A stretch of DNA of 64,000 nt, taken from Phytomonas francai (taxonomy: Eukaryota > Euglenozoa > Kinetoplastea > Trypanosomatida > Trypanosomatidae). The notes under the pieces were generated by a model. The model saw only the letters and a list, made by a program, of their open reading frames with translations. It had not been told where the DNA came from and ran no database searches. Shown here one piece after another: positions 20,401-29,951 of the stretch. Position 1 is the stretch's first letter. The number at the start of each line of letters is the position of its first letter. A program made the position numbers and the translations under genes. The stretch spans positions 228,072 to 292,071 of the forward strand of contig MJCC01000005.1 of the NCBI GenBank assembly GCA_001766655.1, read 5' to 3'.

Positions 20401-23111
20401 AGGTTGTTGCCATTGTCGATGCCGCGATTTATGTTCTTAAAGTCGCTTTTAGTCATGCACTTTTGAATTTTTCCGGAATGTAGATCCGTATTGAGCATGA
20501 TGATGGCAAAAGAAAGCACAAAGGCGCCAGATTCGTTACTGAATGGGTTGATGTGTTTTTCAGAATTTATATTGTGTGAATACCACTGCTTGGCAAAAAC
20601 CTCTATGACACGGTCGATCTTCTGGGACTCGCCTGGAAGGCAAAGGTGATAAACCAGCTCACGTATAGATGTAAGCAACGGCTTATTTTCAAACACAAAC
20701 TCTCCGACAAACCCCTCAAGTTGTTGTTGGAAAAAGCGTACCGTGCCTGGACAAAGGTGATCTTCAGAGCGGTTCCGCTCCCATTCCTCTACCGAAGTGG
20801 TGAACGTTCCATCGGGAAGCATCACAACCTCGTCCTCTGGTGGTTTTGGTAGACTTTCTGTGCCAAGCTCACCAATATAGTTACCGAGTACAGTTTTATT
20901 CAGCAAATGGCTCAGACGATATAAACATCGGCCGATTTCGTATCCTCCAGCTGACTCGGCAAGCACAAACCAAGAGCGATGGCTTCCAGCAGCCTGCCCC
21001 TCCTCACCTTCCTTAACGCGTATGGAGTTTTCTAATAAAAATGGTATGCCCTTTTTTAGAGGCGACTCCTCAAAAAGGGCAGAAAATTTAAGCAATAAAT
21101 TCTTTTGTGTAATCAAGTGCTCAATCGTCGCCTCCCACACAGAAGCGGTATTACAACCGTCTGAGGTAGGCTCAGGGGTTGAGTAGCGGCTTTTAGACAA
21201 CCGCAAAGCAAAGTTTGAGACTATATTCATGGCCGTGTCAAGCGCAACAAGCTCCATTCGGCTAATGGGAAGCATATCAGCTCCCCTGCCCTCAGCATCA
21301 TCGTCTTTCCCACCTGCCTGCCGATTATTGGCGCTGTATGGAATCGGTACATGACCGTTACTTGATAAGAATGACGATGAAGCGTTGTCATTAATGTCCA
21401 ACATGCTTGGACAGACACTTTCAACGAGAACATTACATAACTGTGGGAGCACAGAGTGGCATCGCCACGATAGGTCGTAGTGAAGAAAACAGAAGTTGCA
21501 AAAAGATGGATTGCTGCACAACTCTGAAAGGCTCTCCAGTAGAATCTCACGACACTCGAGCACGCCATTAGACTGGGAATACATAATATCATCAAATACC
21601 GTATTGGTCACAATAGACGGGTGAACCCTTGCATTTAGTGGCAACAGAGTGGCAGTACCACGAGCGGAATTAGTGGGGTTAGCACGACTGTTGCTACTTT
21701 GAGAGTCATTAGACCTTTTCATCCTCGTTGTTGGTGTGATAATTGGGTTAAGGTGTATAAAACGAAGAAAATTAAAGATCTGTGGCACCAAGCCATGTGA
21801 AGCGCTTTCAACTAAAATGTGAATAAGGCGCAGCACCAGCGCTAGGACAACCATATGTGTGGTGCTCATAGCTGCGACCAGCAGCACCCTGCTCAGATCA
21901 TTCTGCACAACAGACAAAAGTGCGGCTGAACAAGAATCCAACAGGTGGTTTTGAATGGTTAAAAGAGCCGCTTGCGCCAAGGAAAGACCCTCTAGCTGAA
22001 TCGTGGGGCTATTCCGATCAGCTACCACAGCAAGCCCAGAGCTCCTTGTCTTTTGAGGACTATCCTCAGAAGATATGATGTTGCCCTCCGTATCCAGAGT
22101 AGTCACCTTAGTACTGATAAGAGAACTAATGTAGCGCATCATGGAGGCACCGTCTGGTAGTGTTGTCGTGGATGTGGTCGGCATGGAGCTAACATCGTTG
22201 ATCAAAAGGGGTTTGGGATTCAAAGACAAGGATGCCTCCCCGCCTGTCGAGGGGCCCTGAGCGTAGCCCTGTTGACAAAGGGGGGTGGGCGCCAAGGGGT
22301 TCAGACCACCGATGTCCTGACGGTGAATAACACGGCTGTAGAGGCAAGTCACCAGAAACGACATGGTGCCCTCCGCAACGCGCTTCAAAAGAGGTGTGGC
22401 TTCCGGTTGGAGTGATATTACCAAGGCGCGGCGGACCACCTGAATGTAGAGGTCCTCGGGCAGCTCTGTGGCGGCTTGATGACGAATGCAGGTGCCGCAC
22501 AGCTGCAGTGTGCGCGCGAGGAGAACCTCATGGGTATCGGGGTCGGATGCCTCGCTCCGCAAGCTAAGGGCCGTCTCAATCGCCAGCTTCACCCCCTTTA
22601 TACCAACGATAGAACGACAGAAATCAAGTATAGTATCAATAGCGGAAAGGGCAACAATGATGATGGGCTCGCCGATATCGGGGCAGCGGCAGACACCACA
22701 AAAAGGGGATAGTATGTCAGTCTCGGTCAATTTTTGAATCCGAGGCAAGGACAATCGGTGCGCCAGTGGTGTTGTCCCAACGGGAAAGTGCTCCATGGCT
22801 TCAGTTTGAGTTAGGTGAAGGTTGCCACTGCCAGCGACTTCCACACGTTTTGGGTCACCATGGGTTGCATTGTGTACGCTGAGGTGATGGTCTGCTGATG
22901 TCCAGTCGGAACAACCAGTCTGGGTGCATGATAAGAGCCGCTTGTGCAACTTCATAGCACTGCATAGAAGTGGGTGGTCATGGACTTTGCGAGAACTAAA
23001 ATAGCGCCCTTTGGATCCAAAATTGAGATCCGAACGGAGTGCGAGTATAACGTGATGGAGCTGTACAAGCACTACTTGTCGATCCAGATCCCATGCAGTT
23101 ACATGTTCCAT
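17472..23111 (-). CDS. Large ARF guanine-nucleotide exchange factor, GBF1/GNOM (Gea) type
   Basis: 1879 residues. A DCB/HUS-like N-terminal half contains a segment close to the GBF1 pattern (IETALSLRSEASDPDTHEV). The Sec7 domain spans about residues 680-925: the glutamic-finger motif LCLPGESQKIDRVIEVFAK (near 822) and LSFAIIMLNTDLHS are intact. The C-terminal half is helical, as in the HDS domains. The family loads GTP onto ARF at the cis-Golgi for COPI coat formation. Sec7 carries two unusual insertions, one after the first helices (about 685-715) and one of about 40 residues before the catalytic helix (LGTESLPKPPEDEVVMLPDG). Its length matches GBF1. A second, BIG-type GEF lies at 45-51.6 kb. 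The assignment to GBF1 rather than BIG rests on the N-terminal half. Confidence 0.88.
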   Translation of the reverse strand: MEHVTAWDLDRQVVLVQLHHVILALRSDLNFGSKGRYFSSRKVHDHPLLCSAMKLHKRLLSCTQTGCSDWTSADHHLSVHNATHGDPKRVEVAGSGNLHLTQTEAMEHFPVGTTPLAHRLSLPRIQKLTETDILSPFCGVCRCPDIGEPIIIVALSAIDTILDFCRSIVGIKGVKLAIETALSLRSEASDPDTHEVLLARTLQLCGTCIRHQAATELPEDLYIQVVRRALVISLQPEATPLLKRVAEGTMSFLVTCLYSRVIHRQDIGGLNPLAPTPLCQQGYAQGPSTGGEASLSLNPKPLLINDVSSMPTTSTTTLPDGASMMRYISSLISTKVTTLDTEGNIISSEDSPQKTRSSGLAVVADRNSPTIQLEGLSLAQAALLTIQNHLLDSCSAALLSVVQNDLSRVLLVAAMSTTHMVVLALVLRLIHILVESASHGLVPQIFNFLRFIHLNPIITPTTRMKRSNDSQSSNSRANPTNSARGTATLLPLNARVHPSIVTNTVFDDIMYSQSNGVLECREILLESLSELCSNPSFCNFCFLHYDLSWRCHSVLPQLCNVLVESVCPSMLDINDNASSSFLSSNGHVPIPYSANNRQAGGKDDDAEGRGADMLPISRMELVALDTAMNIVSNFALRLSKSRYSTPEPTSDGCNTASVWEATIEHLITQKNLLLKFSALFEESPLKKGIPFLLENSIRVKEGEEGQAAGSHRSWFVLAESAGGYEIGRCLYRLSHLLNKTVLGNYIGELGTESLPKPPEDEVVMLPDGTFTTSVEEWERNRSEDHLCPGTVRFFQQQLEGFVGEFVFENKPLLTSIRELVYHLCLPGESQKIDRVIEVFAKQWYSHNINSEKHINPFSNESGAFVLSFAIIMLNTDLHSGKIQKCMTKSDFKNINRGIDNGNNLPDEYLFAIYNDVKRHERIMAEMADRGFANNVTWDLEINHFSSECERNFALFHISNVNRQSVSRGIAPHSMDASLSPDMAYSLWSEKMLSDLDPYAFNAIQNRCFLIFKHFLGKLCAQVMRLNPRGSTLKDALDEAYAILPQETSALVSSIRGIRMLALSATALGQNEVSDECVMTLSSYVHVSFSEGMDAVDNLHRNLPTLLLIKEIFSLLQSTALSLSKSWLVIGDLLLNLYLLGMLVVQTRPDGTAASRSQRETADAASLCLSETVFRPPDLAALYSIGRPQRHSQEKKSVGWFAALWDSAFNYSENGSRPEADANSRPALGTQLAARVRECVPDMQEILCVVGHLPLSARAQLLKAFMNVSCGSTTSVHSHGMEPNFIAVNSYKISFITACVAATTSYLVEPELFYSHLDYLQDTFSALFTLGASRVLGSQHTNSEEALADQPSNGKKTNVATPWAGSKIMSETIATVLNIFGALYIPKHDVEISAAITQSIFNVFFSVPNQAFNDLVALPLVNFLSSWILSVGTVRDKTIANQDDERANSSAFSSCQSSHASLVIRLLVDIVTRLEVPAFNPAVLPKIGDILLFLVKNAMYDVASDTQLLLKLVLSLEILHKKYQKCRQSLGLISADCPSVHRDEKDLREVQRSPPLLVPSEEAIFADILGYCSGNVVRLRKGLTCQNTSDLAEVGLQKTTGNDKDPLHVNSTWHQLWILSLQSLSCLILSSSRGSRARGRAMLALRDAVLDMEPGTLDAVTIESAYKRVLFPLTEMICAIPSTLPASTAISPELCTSDPSHVLGMQNSSGNREAWMASLQYLVFSPLSIEVRPASAEDKSCIINIISKVFLHHMPILENSPDRLRTLWQLILSTLYDVYTTSLVVQDNALDEHDDVPPSRIKVMETEHLMEETSLLQMAVEETVKNMIYVVASSINNGHTSTFSTQESSFPTFTRHLISPFPFSMPLLYFLDNMEKTVEI

Positions 23112-24248
23112 GTCGACTTACCAAGGTCACAACTCTACTCTAAGTATGCTAGTAAATATACAATGAAAGAGGGGATATGATTTCGAGCGCCTAATGCGCT
23201 TATTTCCTCGATATGATTACTATATATATATATATATATGTGTGTATATATATATTATGTGTATGTGGTCCAACTTTATAACCAGTCAGAGGTTTTCCTT
23301 CCTTTCCTTTGTCTCTTCCTTTAAAAACGAGCGCCCGACTATTGTAAGATTAAATACACTAAGTGGTGAAGCGTTAGGAAGTTTTTACGCACATATCTGA
23401 AAGATTAAAAATCTGAACAAGTGTAAAAATAAGCTGCATTTTTTTTTATAGCAGAAATATTTCCAACAAATATAATCTCAAATTCAATTTCCTGATAAAT
23501 CGGCGCAGCCCAATCTGCAAACAAAGTACTACCCGTTTTCGGGCCACAAGCAAATCAAGTCACATAACGAACCAAGTAACGTCCTCCATGTTTCAAAGGG
23601 CTTGTGTACCTCCTGTACAAATAATATATTCCACCTAATGCAACACCACTAATGGCGGCTAGAGATAAACAAACGAATACCAATCATCCTAACTCACACA
23701 TTTGTCTTATCAAGTAACGGAGAAGGAATCTTTCATGGGAAACTTATTCTATTTGAAATTTATAAAATATCGACAATCACCACCTAGTGAGTCATTCAAC
23801 ACTAGCACATAGAATAAGTTGAAAATATACATATGAAACTTTCATTATCTTGTATTCTACACCATTTACTACATGTAACTATAAGTCACTTCGACGTTAT
23901 TTTTCTTCAAGAAGCAATAAAAAGGACGTAACATCCTTATTTGAGTTGGAGGAAAGAGCCCTGTGCTTACAAAAGACTTTCTTTGCATACTGAAGCTACG
24001 CGCGAAAAAGACCCATTATTCTTATACACAAATCCGAATCAGCTAAAACGATTTAAATTTCAATATGTAGCGTTCTTTAGTTTTAACTTGTACGATCTCC
24101 ATTGCTGCAATCTTAAAGAAGCCTGTACCCATATTCATTTACAAACAACATATGTCTCATGAAGGGTGAAACAAACAATAAGAGAAGTCAGATAAAAATA
24201 CAATGTGAAAAGATATACAAAAAAATCGAAAAGTAGTAGCATGTGTAA

Positions 24249-24279
<31 letters not shown>

Positions 24280-25285
24280 TAACACAAATATTTATAGAAC
24301 AATATTACCAGATTTTTTTTTGCCTCTGATGCAGCTTTGCTTTTTCATGAAAAAATATCTTCAAAATACGCATGCGCAGGCATTAAGTTAAAAATGTGTT
24401 TATGACGGATGATAACGTCTAAGCAGAAAGACACCGAGCTTAAGGGGAAGAAATATGTTCACGTACAGCATATATTGGTGTTAATATAAGCACAAATTAT
24501 TTCCAATAGAATTATGGTCTTTTGTTTATAAAATATCTAGGTTTCTTTCCTCCATCTCAATAAATTCAAATACTTCGAGGGCTTACGACTTCTTAAATAG
24601 TCTTTCTTTGATAGCCTTTACGCTGAACACATAATCCCATTGCATATGTACGCAATTTTTTGAAAAAGTAGTTCCTACACATGTAATGTAAAATGAAGGT
24701 AAAACAATATAATACACAATAATAATTGCCAGAAGGGGCATATAAAAAAAAAAAGAAACTCCTGTGTCTATTTCCAAAATGTTAATTTACAAGCAACAAA
24801 CAGAGATATCAGGGGAAAAAGTAACCCAAAATATATATAAATCTGCATTTTTACAACACTAACAACTATGATAATAATAATGACAAAAAAAATTATATAA
24901 ATTGCTCATAATTGTTGCCATATATATGGTATCTATGTGTATCAATGCCCATACAGTAAATGAAGCCCCAGCTCGAGGAATTCAATTCAATAATACTGTA
25001 AATAGACGGCTGAGACTGGTCTTGCATAAGCACTCCTAATAAACTCAGGATGTTTATATAAAGTAGTCTACTTAGCTCACTATTTTATATGTTTGCACCA
25101 AGGAGCATGTCTTTTTTTCCCTTCTTATCGTGCGTATTACCCAATTTCCACCACAGCGCATAAGCGGTGTCTAGTTATACCATAGAACTCGATGAACAAG
25201 TTTTTGGGTTAGATAAACGCCAACAGTGTTCATTCGGAGTTTGACCTCCGCTCGGGTAGCCTTCATACCTTTGTACATGGAGTTT
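23112..25285. other. Long AT-rich intergenic region
   Basis: Over 2 kb without a credible gene. (TA)n runs occur at about 23219-23256 and 24248-24275. Open frames are short and AT-biased. It must hold the 3' UTR of the GTPase gene and the leader of the ARF-GEF. Confidence 0.55.
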
Positions 25286-27571
25286 TTAATTGTCAGAGGA
25301 TGCGTACAGTTTGTGGGACTCTAAAAAGCATACTTTACCTACTGCAATACCGTTAGGCATCCACCGCAACACACATGGGGAGCCAACTGTAAGTACCTCC
25401 GGTCGATACATAAACTCGCATTCAACTTCATATTCCCCTTCGCTCGATCCTGTGGTGGTGGTTGACTTCTCACTAGGCGAGGTAGAACGGTACGAGCGAA
25501 TCCTGACCGCCTGTCGCGCGTTTCTAGAATAGAAAATAGGCTGGAGGTTCGGCGTGAAGCTCTGCGACAGCAACTGGACACTCATAAAAAAGCTGCCGCA
25601 CACATTCTCAGGCTTTCCCACAAGAACTTTACCCTTGTGCGAGATTTCGACTTGCTCTGGTAGGTGATCCAAGGCGAACGTCGCCTCATCGCCAGGATGA
25701 GCCTCGTTAACATGCGTCCGTTCGATGTGAATTCCCCGGATGACGACCGGATAAAAAGCCCCAGATGCGTCCGGCCCAATACAGCAGCTGCAGCCCACCA
25801 TCACCCTGCCTCGCGAAACACGCCCCTGCAAAACAGGGCCAACGTCCCTTACCTGGAAGGCGCGATCTAGAAGCACCTCGAAGAGCGGCTGGGACAGGGG
25901 CGACGCCGCCGGCGACTGGGATACCGGGTGCCGCACGCTTTGCAGGTGCGCAAAACAGTACCGGAACAGCTCCAATCCCCTCCCTGTCACGCTCGAGACC
26001 GTGAACAACGGGACCCTCAGAGGTTGCGGCTTGGGCACGGAGTCGAGGTTGCCGAGATCGCAGCTAGTGGTAGCGTCTCTCGACTGCATGGGGAGCCACC
26101 TCATGCAGTGTTCCAGCGCCTCTTCTTTGCTGTTGATCAGGTCACACGTACATCCTACGCCCTCTAAAGTGGCGGACAGATCCATGCAATAGGTGTAAAG
26201 CTCAAACTCATCAACAGCATCGCACTTTGTGACGACAAGTAGGAAAGGGGTGCCCATCGTGGCACACGTTTGGGCGTACAATCCCAAGCAATGCGCGGGC
26301 TCATTGGCCGCCACACAGATACACACATAGTCTGGTTTTCGGCTCATAATCCCGAAGAGCATTGACTTTGCAATGTCACCCCCAACGTCCATCATAAGGA
26401 TAAAGCGGTGCTGTTGCTTTTCAGATTGATTTGTTTTCTGACATGGGTTCCCGGATTGGGGACTGTCACCAGGGGTACCAGTGGCACAAACGGGAACCGA
26501 AAACGGTTTTCCGCTCGAGTTTTTGGGAAATTGAAATGGGTCGGAGAAAGCATCACCGCTAATGGACGATAGCAAACCTTGGCCTAGGCTCTCCCTCTCC
26601 TCTGTGTCATATGCTTCGCGCAAATGCCAAATCCGTGTTGATATCGACGTGGTGCGTCCGGTGTTAATTTCGTGTTTGTGATTGAACAAAAGCTGACGAG
26701 TGCTTCCATCACCATCGTCTAAAGTGGCACTAAGCAAAACCCCCATCAAGGTCGACTTTCCGCAGTTTACAGCACCACAGAAAACTAAACTCAAGTCCTG
26801 ACCTGCTGCGTGCCTTCGTGAAACAAGCAACTCGCCGCAAAAAAGGGGTTCGGGGTGCGTGCAAACCACACAACGCTTCAGCAGAAGGCAATCAAGCGAC
26901 AGCGCCGCCGCCATGCGCTCAATAGTCTTCACGGATTCTTCAAACTCGTCTTCCGGAAGCCCTCTCAGAACACCATTATCATTGACGCCCAGTTCATAGA
27001 GGCACTGGCCGTTTCCCTCAAAAACGCGAAACTGCATCTGAGTGACAAGATGTTCAAAACGTTCTGCGGTGACACCCGTGAGGCGCCATTTGTACTCCAC
27101 ATCGCCCTCATCGTCTTCCTGCAAGAGTTGCGGGAAGGGGGGAGACCTGTCCTTTCTGAAGGATGACAAATTATCGGCATCATTTATATGGTTAGAGTAA
27201 AGATTGCTTTTCGAATCTAATGCGAGTCGATGCCTTATGTTGAAATGTGAAGTTCGGAACCCCAAAATATCGCATTCGTTTTCCTTCATTGGCACATTTA
27301 GTAAATGAGAACTAGAAAGTGCTGAAACAGGTTCTTCTCGTTGTGAGTTGAGTAATTTTTTTTGTGTGTTTTCTTCTAATATGTTACGATTTCTGTGTCT
27401 TTTCCCAGGTATCGATCCCTTAGCTCGATCCAGTTTGGTTTCATTAAAAACCTTTAATAATGAAGGGGGTTCGGATGGACTCAGTGAGAAGAGTTCATCA
27501 ACCTTACTCTGATGTGCATCAAGGCCCATAGCGACCCTTTCTATCCGAAACCCTTCCTTGATGCTTGCCAT
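25286..27571 (-). CDS. Translational-type GTPase of the GTPBP1/GTPBP2 family
   Basis: 761 residues. Upstream of the G domain, EYKWRLTGVTAERFEHLVTQ and the following ELGVNDNGVLRGL segment match the GTPBP1/2-specific N-terminal domain. The G domain has P-loop GAVNCGKSTL (near 267), switch I HEINTGRTTSIS, G4 VTKCD (near 448) and G5-like SSVTGRG. A beta-barrel follows (VGPVLQGRVSRGRVMVG, HPGDEATFAL). Relatives are EF1A/Hbs1-like GTPases linked to ribosome rescue and mRNA decay. The G3 motif is MDVGGDIAKS where relatives have D-L-A-G-H, so the catalytic His is Asp. A Ser/Pro-rich insertion separates switch I from G3. The leader and start codon are tandemly duplicated upstream. Confidence 0.9.
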   Translation of the reverse strand: MASIKEGFRIERVAMGLDAHQSKVDELFSLSPSEPPSLLKVFNETKLDRAKGSIPGKRHRNRNILEENTQKKLLNSQREEPVSALSSSHLLNVPMKENECDILGFRTSHFNIRHRLALDSKSNLYSNHINDADNLSSFRKDRSPPFPQLLQEDDEGDVEYKWRLTGVTAERFEHLVTQMQFRVFEGNGQCLYELGVNDNGVLRGLPEDEFEESVKTIERMAAALSLDCLLLKRCVVCTHPEPLFCGELLVSRRHAAGQDLSLVFCGAVNCGKSTLMGVLLSATLDDGDGSTRQLLFNHKHEINTGRTTSISTRIWHLREAYDTEERESLGQGLLSSISGDAFSDPFQFPKNSSGKPFSVPVCATGTPGDSPQSGNPCQKTNQSEKQQHRFILMMDVGGDIAKSMLFGIMSRKPDYVCICVAANEPAHCLGLYAQTCATMGTPFLLVVTKCDAVDEFELYTYCMDLSATLEGVGCTCDLINSKEEALEHCMRWLPMQSRDATTSCDLGNLDSVPKPQPLRVPLFTVSSVTGRGLELFRYCFAHLQSVRHPVSQSPAASPLSQPLFEVLLDRAFQVRDVGPVLQGRVSRGRVMVGCSCCIGPDASGAFYPVVIRGIHIERTHVNEAHPGDEATFALDHLPEQVEISHKGKVLVGKPENVCGSFFMSVQLLSQSFTPNLQPIFYSRNARQAVRIRSYRSTSPSEKSTTTTGSSEGEYEVECEFMYRPEVLTVGSPCVLRWMPNGIAVGKVCFLESHKLYASSDN

Positions 27572-27669
27572 TCCTTCTTAGCTTGAGATTAAACAATATA
27601 TATATATATATATATTGATGCTTGCCATTCCTTCTTAGCTTGAGATTAAACAATATATATATATATATA
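27558..27669 (-). repeat. 57-bp tandem duplication spanning the start codon
   Basis: The segment beginning at 27558 (TTGATGCTTGCCATTCC on the plus strand, including the ATG of the GTPase gene) is repeated from 27615 with a 57-bp period, and both copies end in a (TA)n run. Because 57 is a multiple of three, the upstream ATG at 27628 is in frame and encodes MASI like the real N-terminus, but it meets a TAA after 16 codons. It therefore forms a short upstream frame. Confidence 0.85.
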
Positions 27670-27968
27670 ATGTAATATATATTTATATGTGTGTGTCGAA
27701 CTTTGACAAAAAAAAACAATGCACCTATTTGATGGTACTATTTTTCCTAGAAAGGACTTTTAAAACAGTTTAGATACGCATATAGAGGAATCAAAAAGAA
27801 TATTTAAATGGGATAGTTACTCAAGTAACGACATTATCTCTGTATCATGAGATTAAGAGGGGAGGAAAATAGTTATTAAAAAAAATCTTAAAAAAGAATA
27901 TTCAGAGCTAAAAAGTCAACCCTTTGTTTCGAAGCTGCCTTCAGATAGCCATTCATCATTCGCAAGAT
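27670..27968. other. Intergenic
   Basis: Short AT-rich spacer between the duplicated leader of the GTPase gene and the end of eL33; nothing further recognised. Confidence 0.5.
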
Positions 27969-28403
27969 TTAGATGTTGCTGGGGTACAAATACACACGAA
28001 TGCGGCGGCCAATCGCGGACGCAGGGACAGACGCGCCGTTGAACTTGATGCGCACCATGCCCGAGTTACCGTGCGGCCGCGTCACGCGTCCCCAGATGGC
28101 GCGCGTGTTGCTGCGCCGCGCCGGGGCCTTACTCCAGCGCACGCAGCGCTTCACCTTGTAGCCGTGGTAGACGTAGCAGACGCGCTTGCCGACGTACCAC
28201 TCGGCGTCGCTGCGGGTGTTGACGTTGTCAACGCGCACGAGGGCCGTTTTCTTGACCTGGCCGTGAAGCCCACGGGTGTAACCGGCCAACGTCCCCTTCA
28301 TGTAAAGACGCGGGGGCTTGCGGTTGCGGCATACCGTGCTCTTCATCCTCATGAGCTGGTGAAGCTTCTTGCTGCGATCAGCATGGACCTTGGACGTCGT
28401 CAT
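27969..28403 (-). CDS. RPL35A: Large-subunit ribosomal protein eL33 (L35a)
   Basis: 144 residues from ATG at 28403 (MTTSKVHADRSKKLHQLM). The frame is open further only from a GTG. The core matches eL33 along its length: PPRLYMKGTLAGYTRGLHGQ, KTALVRVDNVNTRSDAEWY, VGKRVCYVYHGYK, WGRVTRPHGNSGMVRIKFN and the C-terminus GRRIRVYLYPSNI, which ends as in animal and yeast proteins. The basic extension of about 35 residues before the core is absent from the roughly 110-residue animal protein. It is a component of the 60S subunit. Codons are strongly GC-ended, as expected of a highly expressed gene. A plus-strand frame over the same bases is a shadow. Confidence 0.97.
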   Translation of the reverse strand: MTTSKVHADRSKKLHQLMRMKSTVCRNRKPPRLYMKGTLAGYTRGLHGQVKKTALVRVDNVNTRSDAEWYVGKRVCYVYHGYKVKRCVRWSKAPARRSNTRAIWGRVTRPHGNSGMVRIKFNGASVPASAIGRRIRVYLYPSNI

Positions 28404-28929
28404 AGTGAAACTAGAGTAATATCTGGGGTGCACTTCTACGTTTATGAATCAAAAGGAGCCTTAAAGCTACAAAATAACGAGGAAAAGGGATAAAAAAGCG
28501 AAGGGGTGGTAAAATAAGGAATTATCCATGTTTTAGTAATGCAGAGTCATTACCATTTTTTACAATTTCGAATACGTTCATAAAACGATATATATATATA
28601 TATATATATATTTTTGTATGTATATATGTATAAAAGATCAATAATGCAGCCTATGATTGTGTTCTTTTTAGCTCTTCGTTAAGGCTCATCATATAAAGGA
28701 TAAAGAAAACGCGAAAAAGAATATGAAAATCACAGCCAATCCTACTTCAGCTGTACACATACAAAAAGGAAAAAGACAAGACACTAAACCTGGAATGAAA
28801 ATTCCTTTTGTGTGATAAATAGTTAGTAAATCTTCTTATCGCGGCCCAATAATGCTTCCTTAATACCAGAAGAATGAATCAACCAATCATGTGTGTCTTA
28901 AAAGAACATACCGAATATTAATAGGTTAT
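28404..28929. other. Intergenic with (TA)n run
   Basis: Holds the eL33 leader and splice signal (listed) and a (TA)n run at about 28589-28611. No gene seen. Confidence 0.55.
28467..28498 (-). promoter_or_regulatory. Candidate trans-splice acceptor for eL33
   Basis: On the minus strand a pyrimidine-rich tract (CTTTTTTATCCCTTTTCCTC) is followed by GTTATTTTGTAG. The AG lies at 28468-28467, giving a 5' leader of about 63 bases before the ATG. This is the expected form of a spliced-leader addition site; use of this AG is inferred. Confidence 0.5.
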
Positions 28930-29322
28930 TCAAGTTTCATATGATCTTATCCTTACCACACGATCCTGTGAACCATCGCCAGGGGTATCGAATCTATCGC
29001 TAAGAGGTGCAAGAAGTGGCATGGTCATCACGCTCGAGTCACCCACTTCTGGAAGCCATATTTGTGAATCAAATGCTGGTAAGTTTCTGATCGAATTGGT
29101 ACGATATTGGAAAATGGATCTTACATTCAAAATCATCGCTATGATAAAATATGCGATGGCTGCATGTAGACATGCATGTGCCTTCTCAGTACTATCCCAA
29201 TTGTTATTAAAGGATATAATAGATAGGGAACATATCTTGATGTTAAAGAGATATGCGATAAAAAAGGCGCATACCGCATTCAAATAACAAAATACCATAC
29301 ATATTTTTACTGCCAGACCCAT
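28930..29322 (-). CDS. Small membrane protein, paralogue of the next gene upstream
   Basis: 130 residues with two hydrophobic helices, roughly 7-30 and 50-66, and a polar C-terminal tail (DTPGDGSQDRVVRIRSYET). Between the helices is the pattern NNNWDSTEKAHACLHAAIAY. The same pattern, YNWNSAVKSRACVCAGLYY, occurs between the two corresponding helices of the upstream neighbour at 29952-30905. That shared signature is the main evidence that this short frame is a real gene. I do not know the family or function. Confidence 0.6.
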   Translation of the reverse strand: MGLAVKICMVFCYLNAVCAFFIAYLFNIKICSLSIISFNNNWDSTEKAHACLHAAIAYFIIAMILNVRSIFQYRTNSIRNLPAFDSQIWLPEVGDSSVMTMPLLAPLSDRFDTPGDGSQDRVVRIRSYET

Positions 29323-29951
29323 TTCTAGACACTCACTAGAATCTTGAGATAATTAATATTTTTGAGACGTTTTTTTTGCAAACTAAACTTTTTAAATATA
29401 CTTTAAAATAAATGATATTGGCGTTGGTGTAATCCTTATATGCATTACAATGAATAAATATAAATAAGATTTGAGCGTTTCCCTTCCCTTTTAATAAAAC
29501 TGGAAAATAGAATGGAAGAAAGAAGAGTGTCAACCGTCGTTATCAAAATTAAATTTTGCATAATATTTGATATAGTAGAATCTTATTATTTCTAGCGTCG
29601 GCCCCTTCGGATCAAAGAAAGATGTACAAATTAACAAAAAAGTTATGCACAAAAAAAAAGAAAGATGACAAATCAAGCGCAAACAACCGAAAAATATAGT
29701 AGGATGGCGTGTTTGTAATTATGCATACACATGTTGTATAGTGTATTAGAACATCCAAGGTTCAATCGGGTGAATAGGCATATATTAATATTACTTTTAA
29801 AAAAAGATGATATTCCAAATGTATTGCATAATACCAGCCAAAGATCATGCAGGACGTATGTCGATTATCCTGTTACATCCTCCAACAATTTTAAGAAACC
29901 CAATTGAAGTCAGAAACCATAATGTACATTCGAAATGGAAGTTTTAAATGT
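29323..29951. other. Intergenic, AT-rich
   Basis: AT-rich spacer between the two related membrane-protein genes; nothing recognised. Confidence 0.5.

Noticed and set aside
23095..23125. GGTAAGT just before the GBF1-type start, like a 5' splice donor
   Set aside because: It precedes the ATG of an intact single-exon gene; no branch point or acceptor needs it, so it is taken as chance.
27924..28493. 189-codon plus-strand frame over eL33
   Set aside because: The complementary strand encodes an unmistakable ribosomal protein.
29740..29790. GGTTCAATCGG, resembling a tRNA B box
   Set aside because: The flanks do not form a T stem and there is no A box or acceptor stem.
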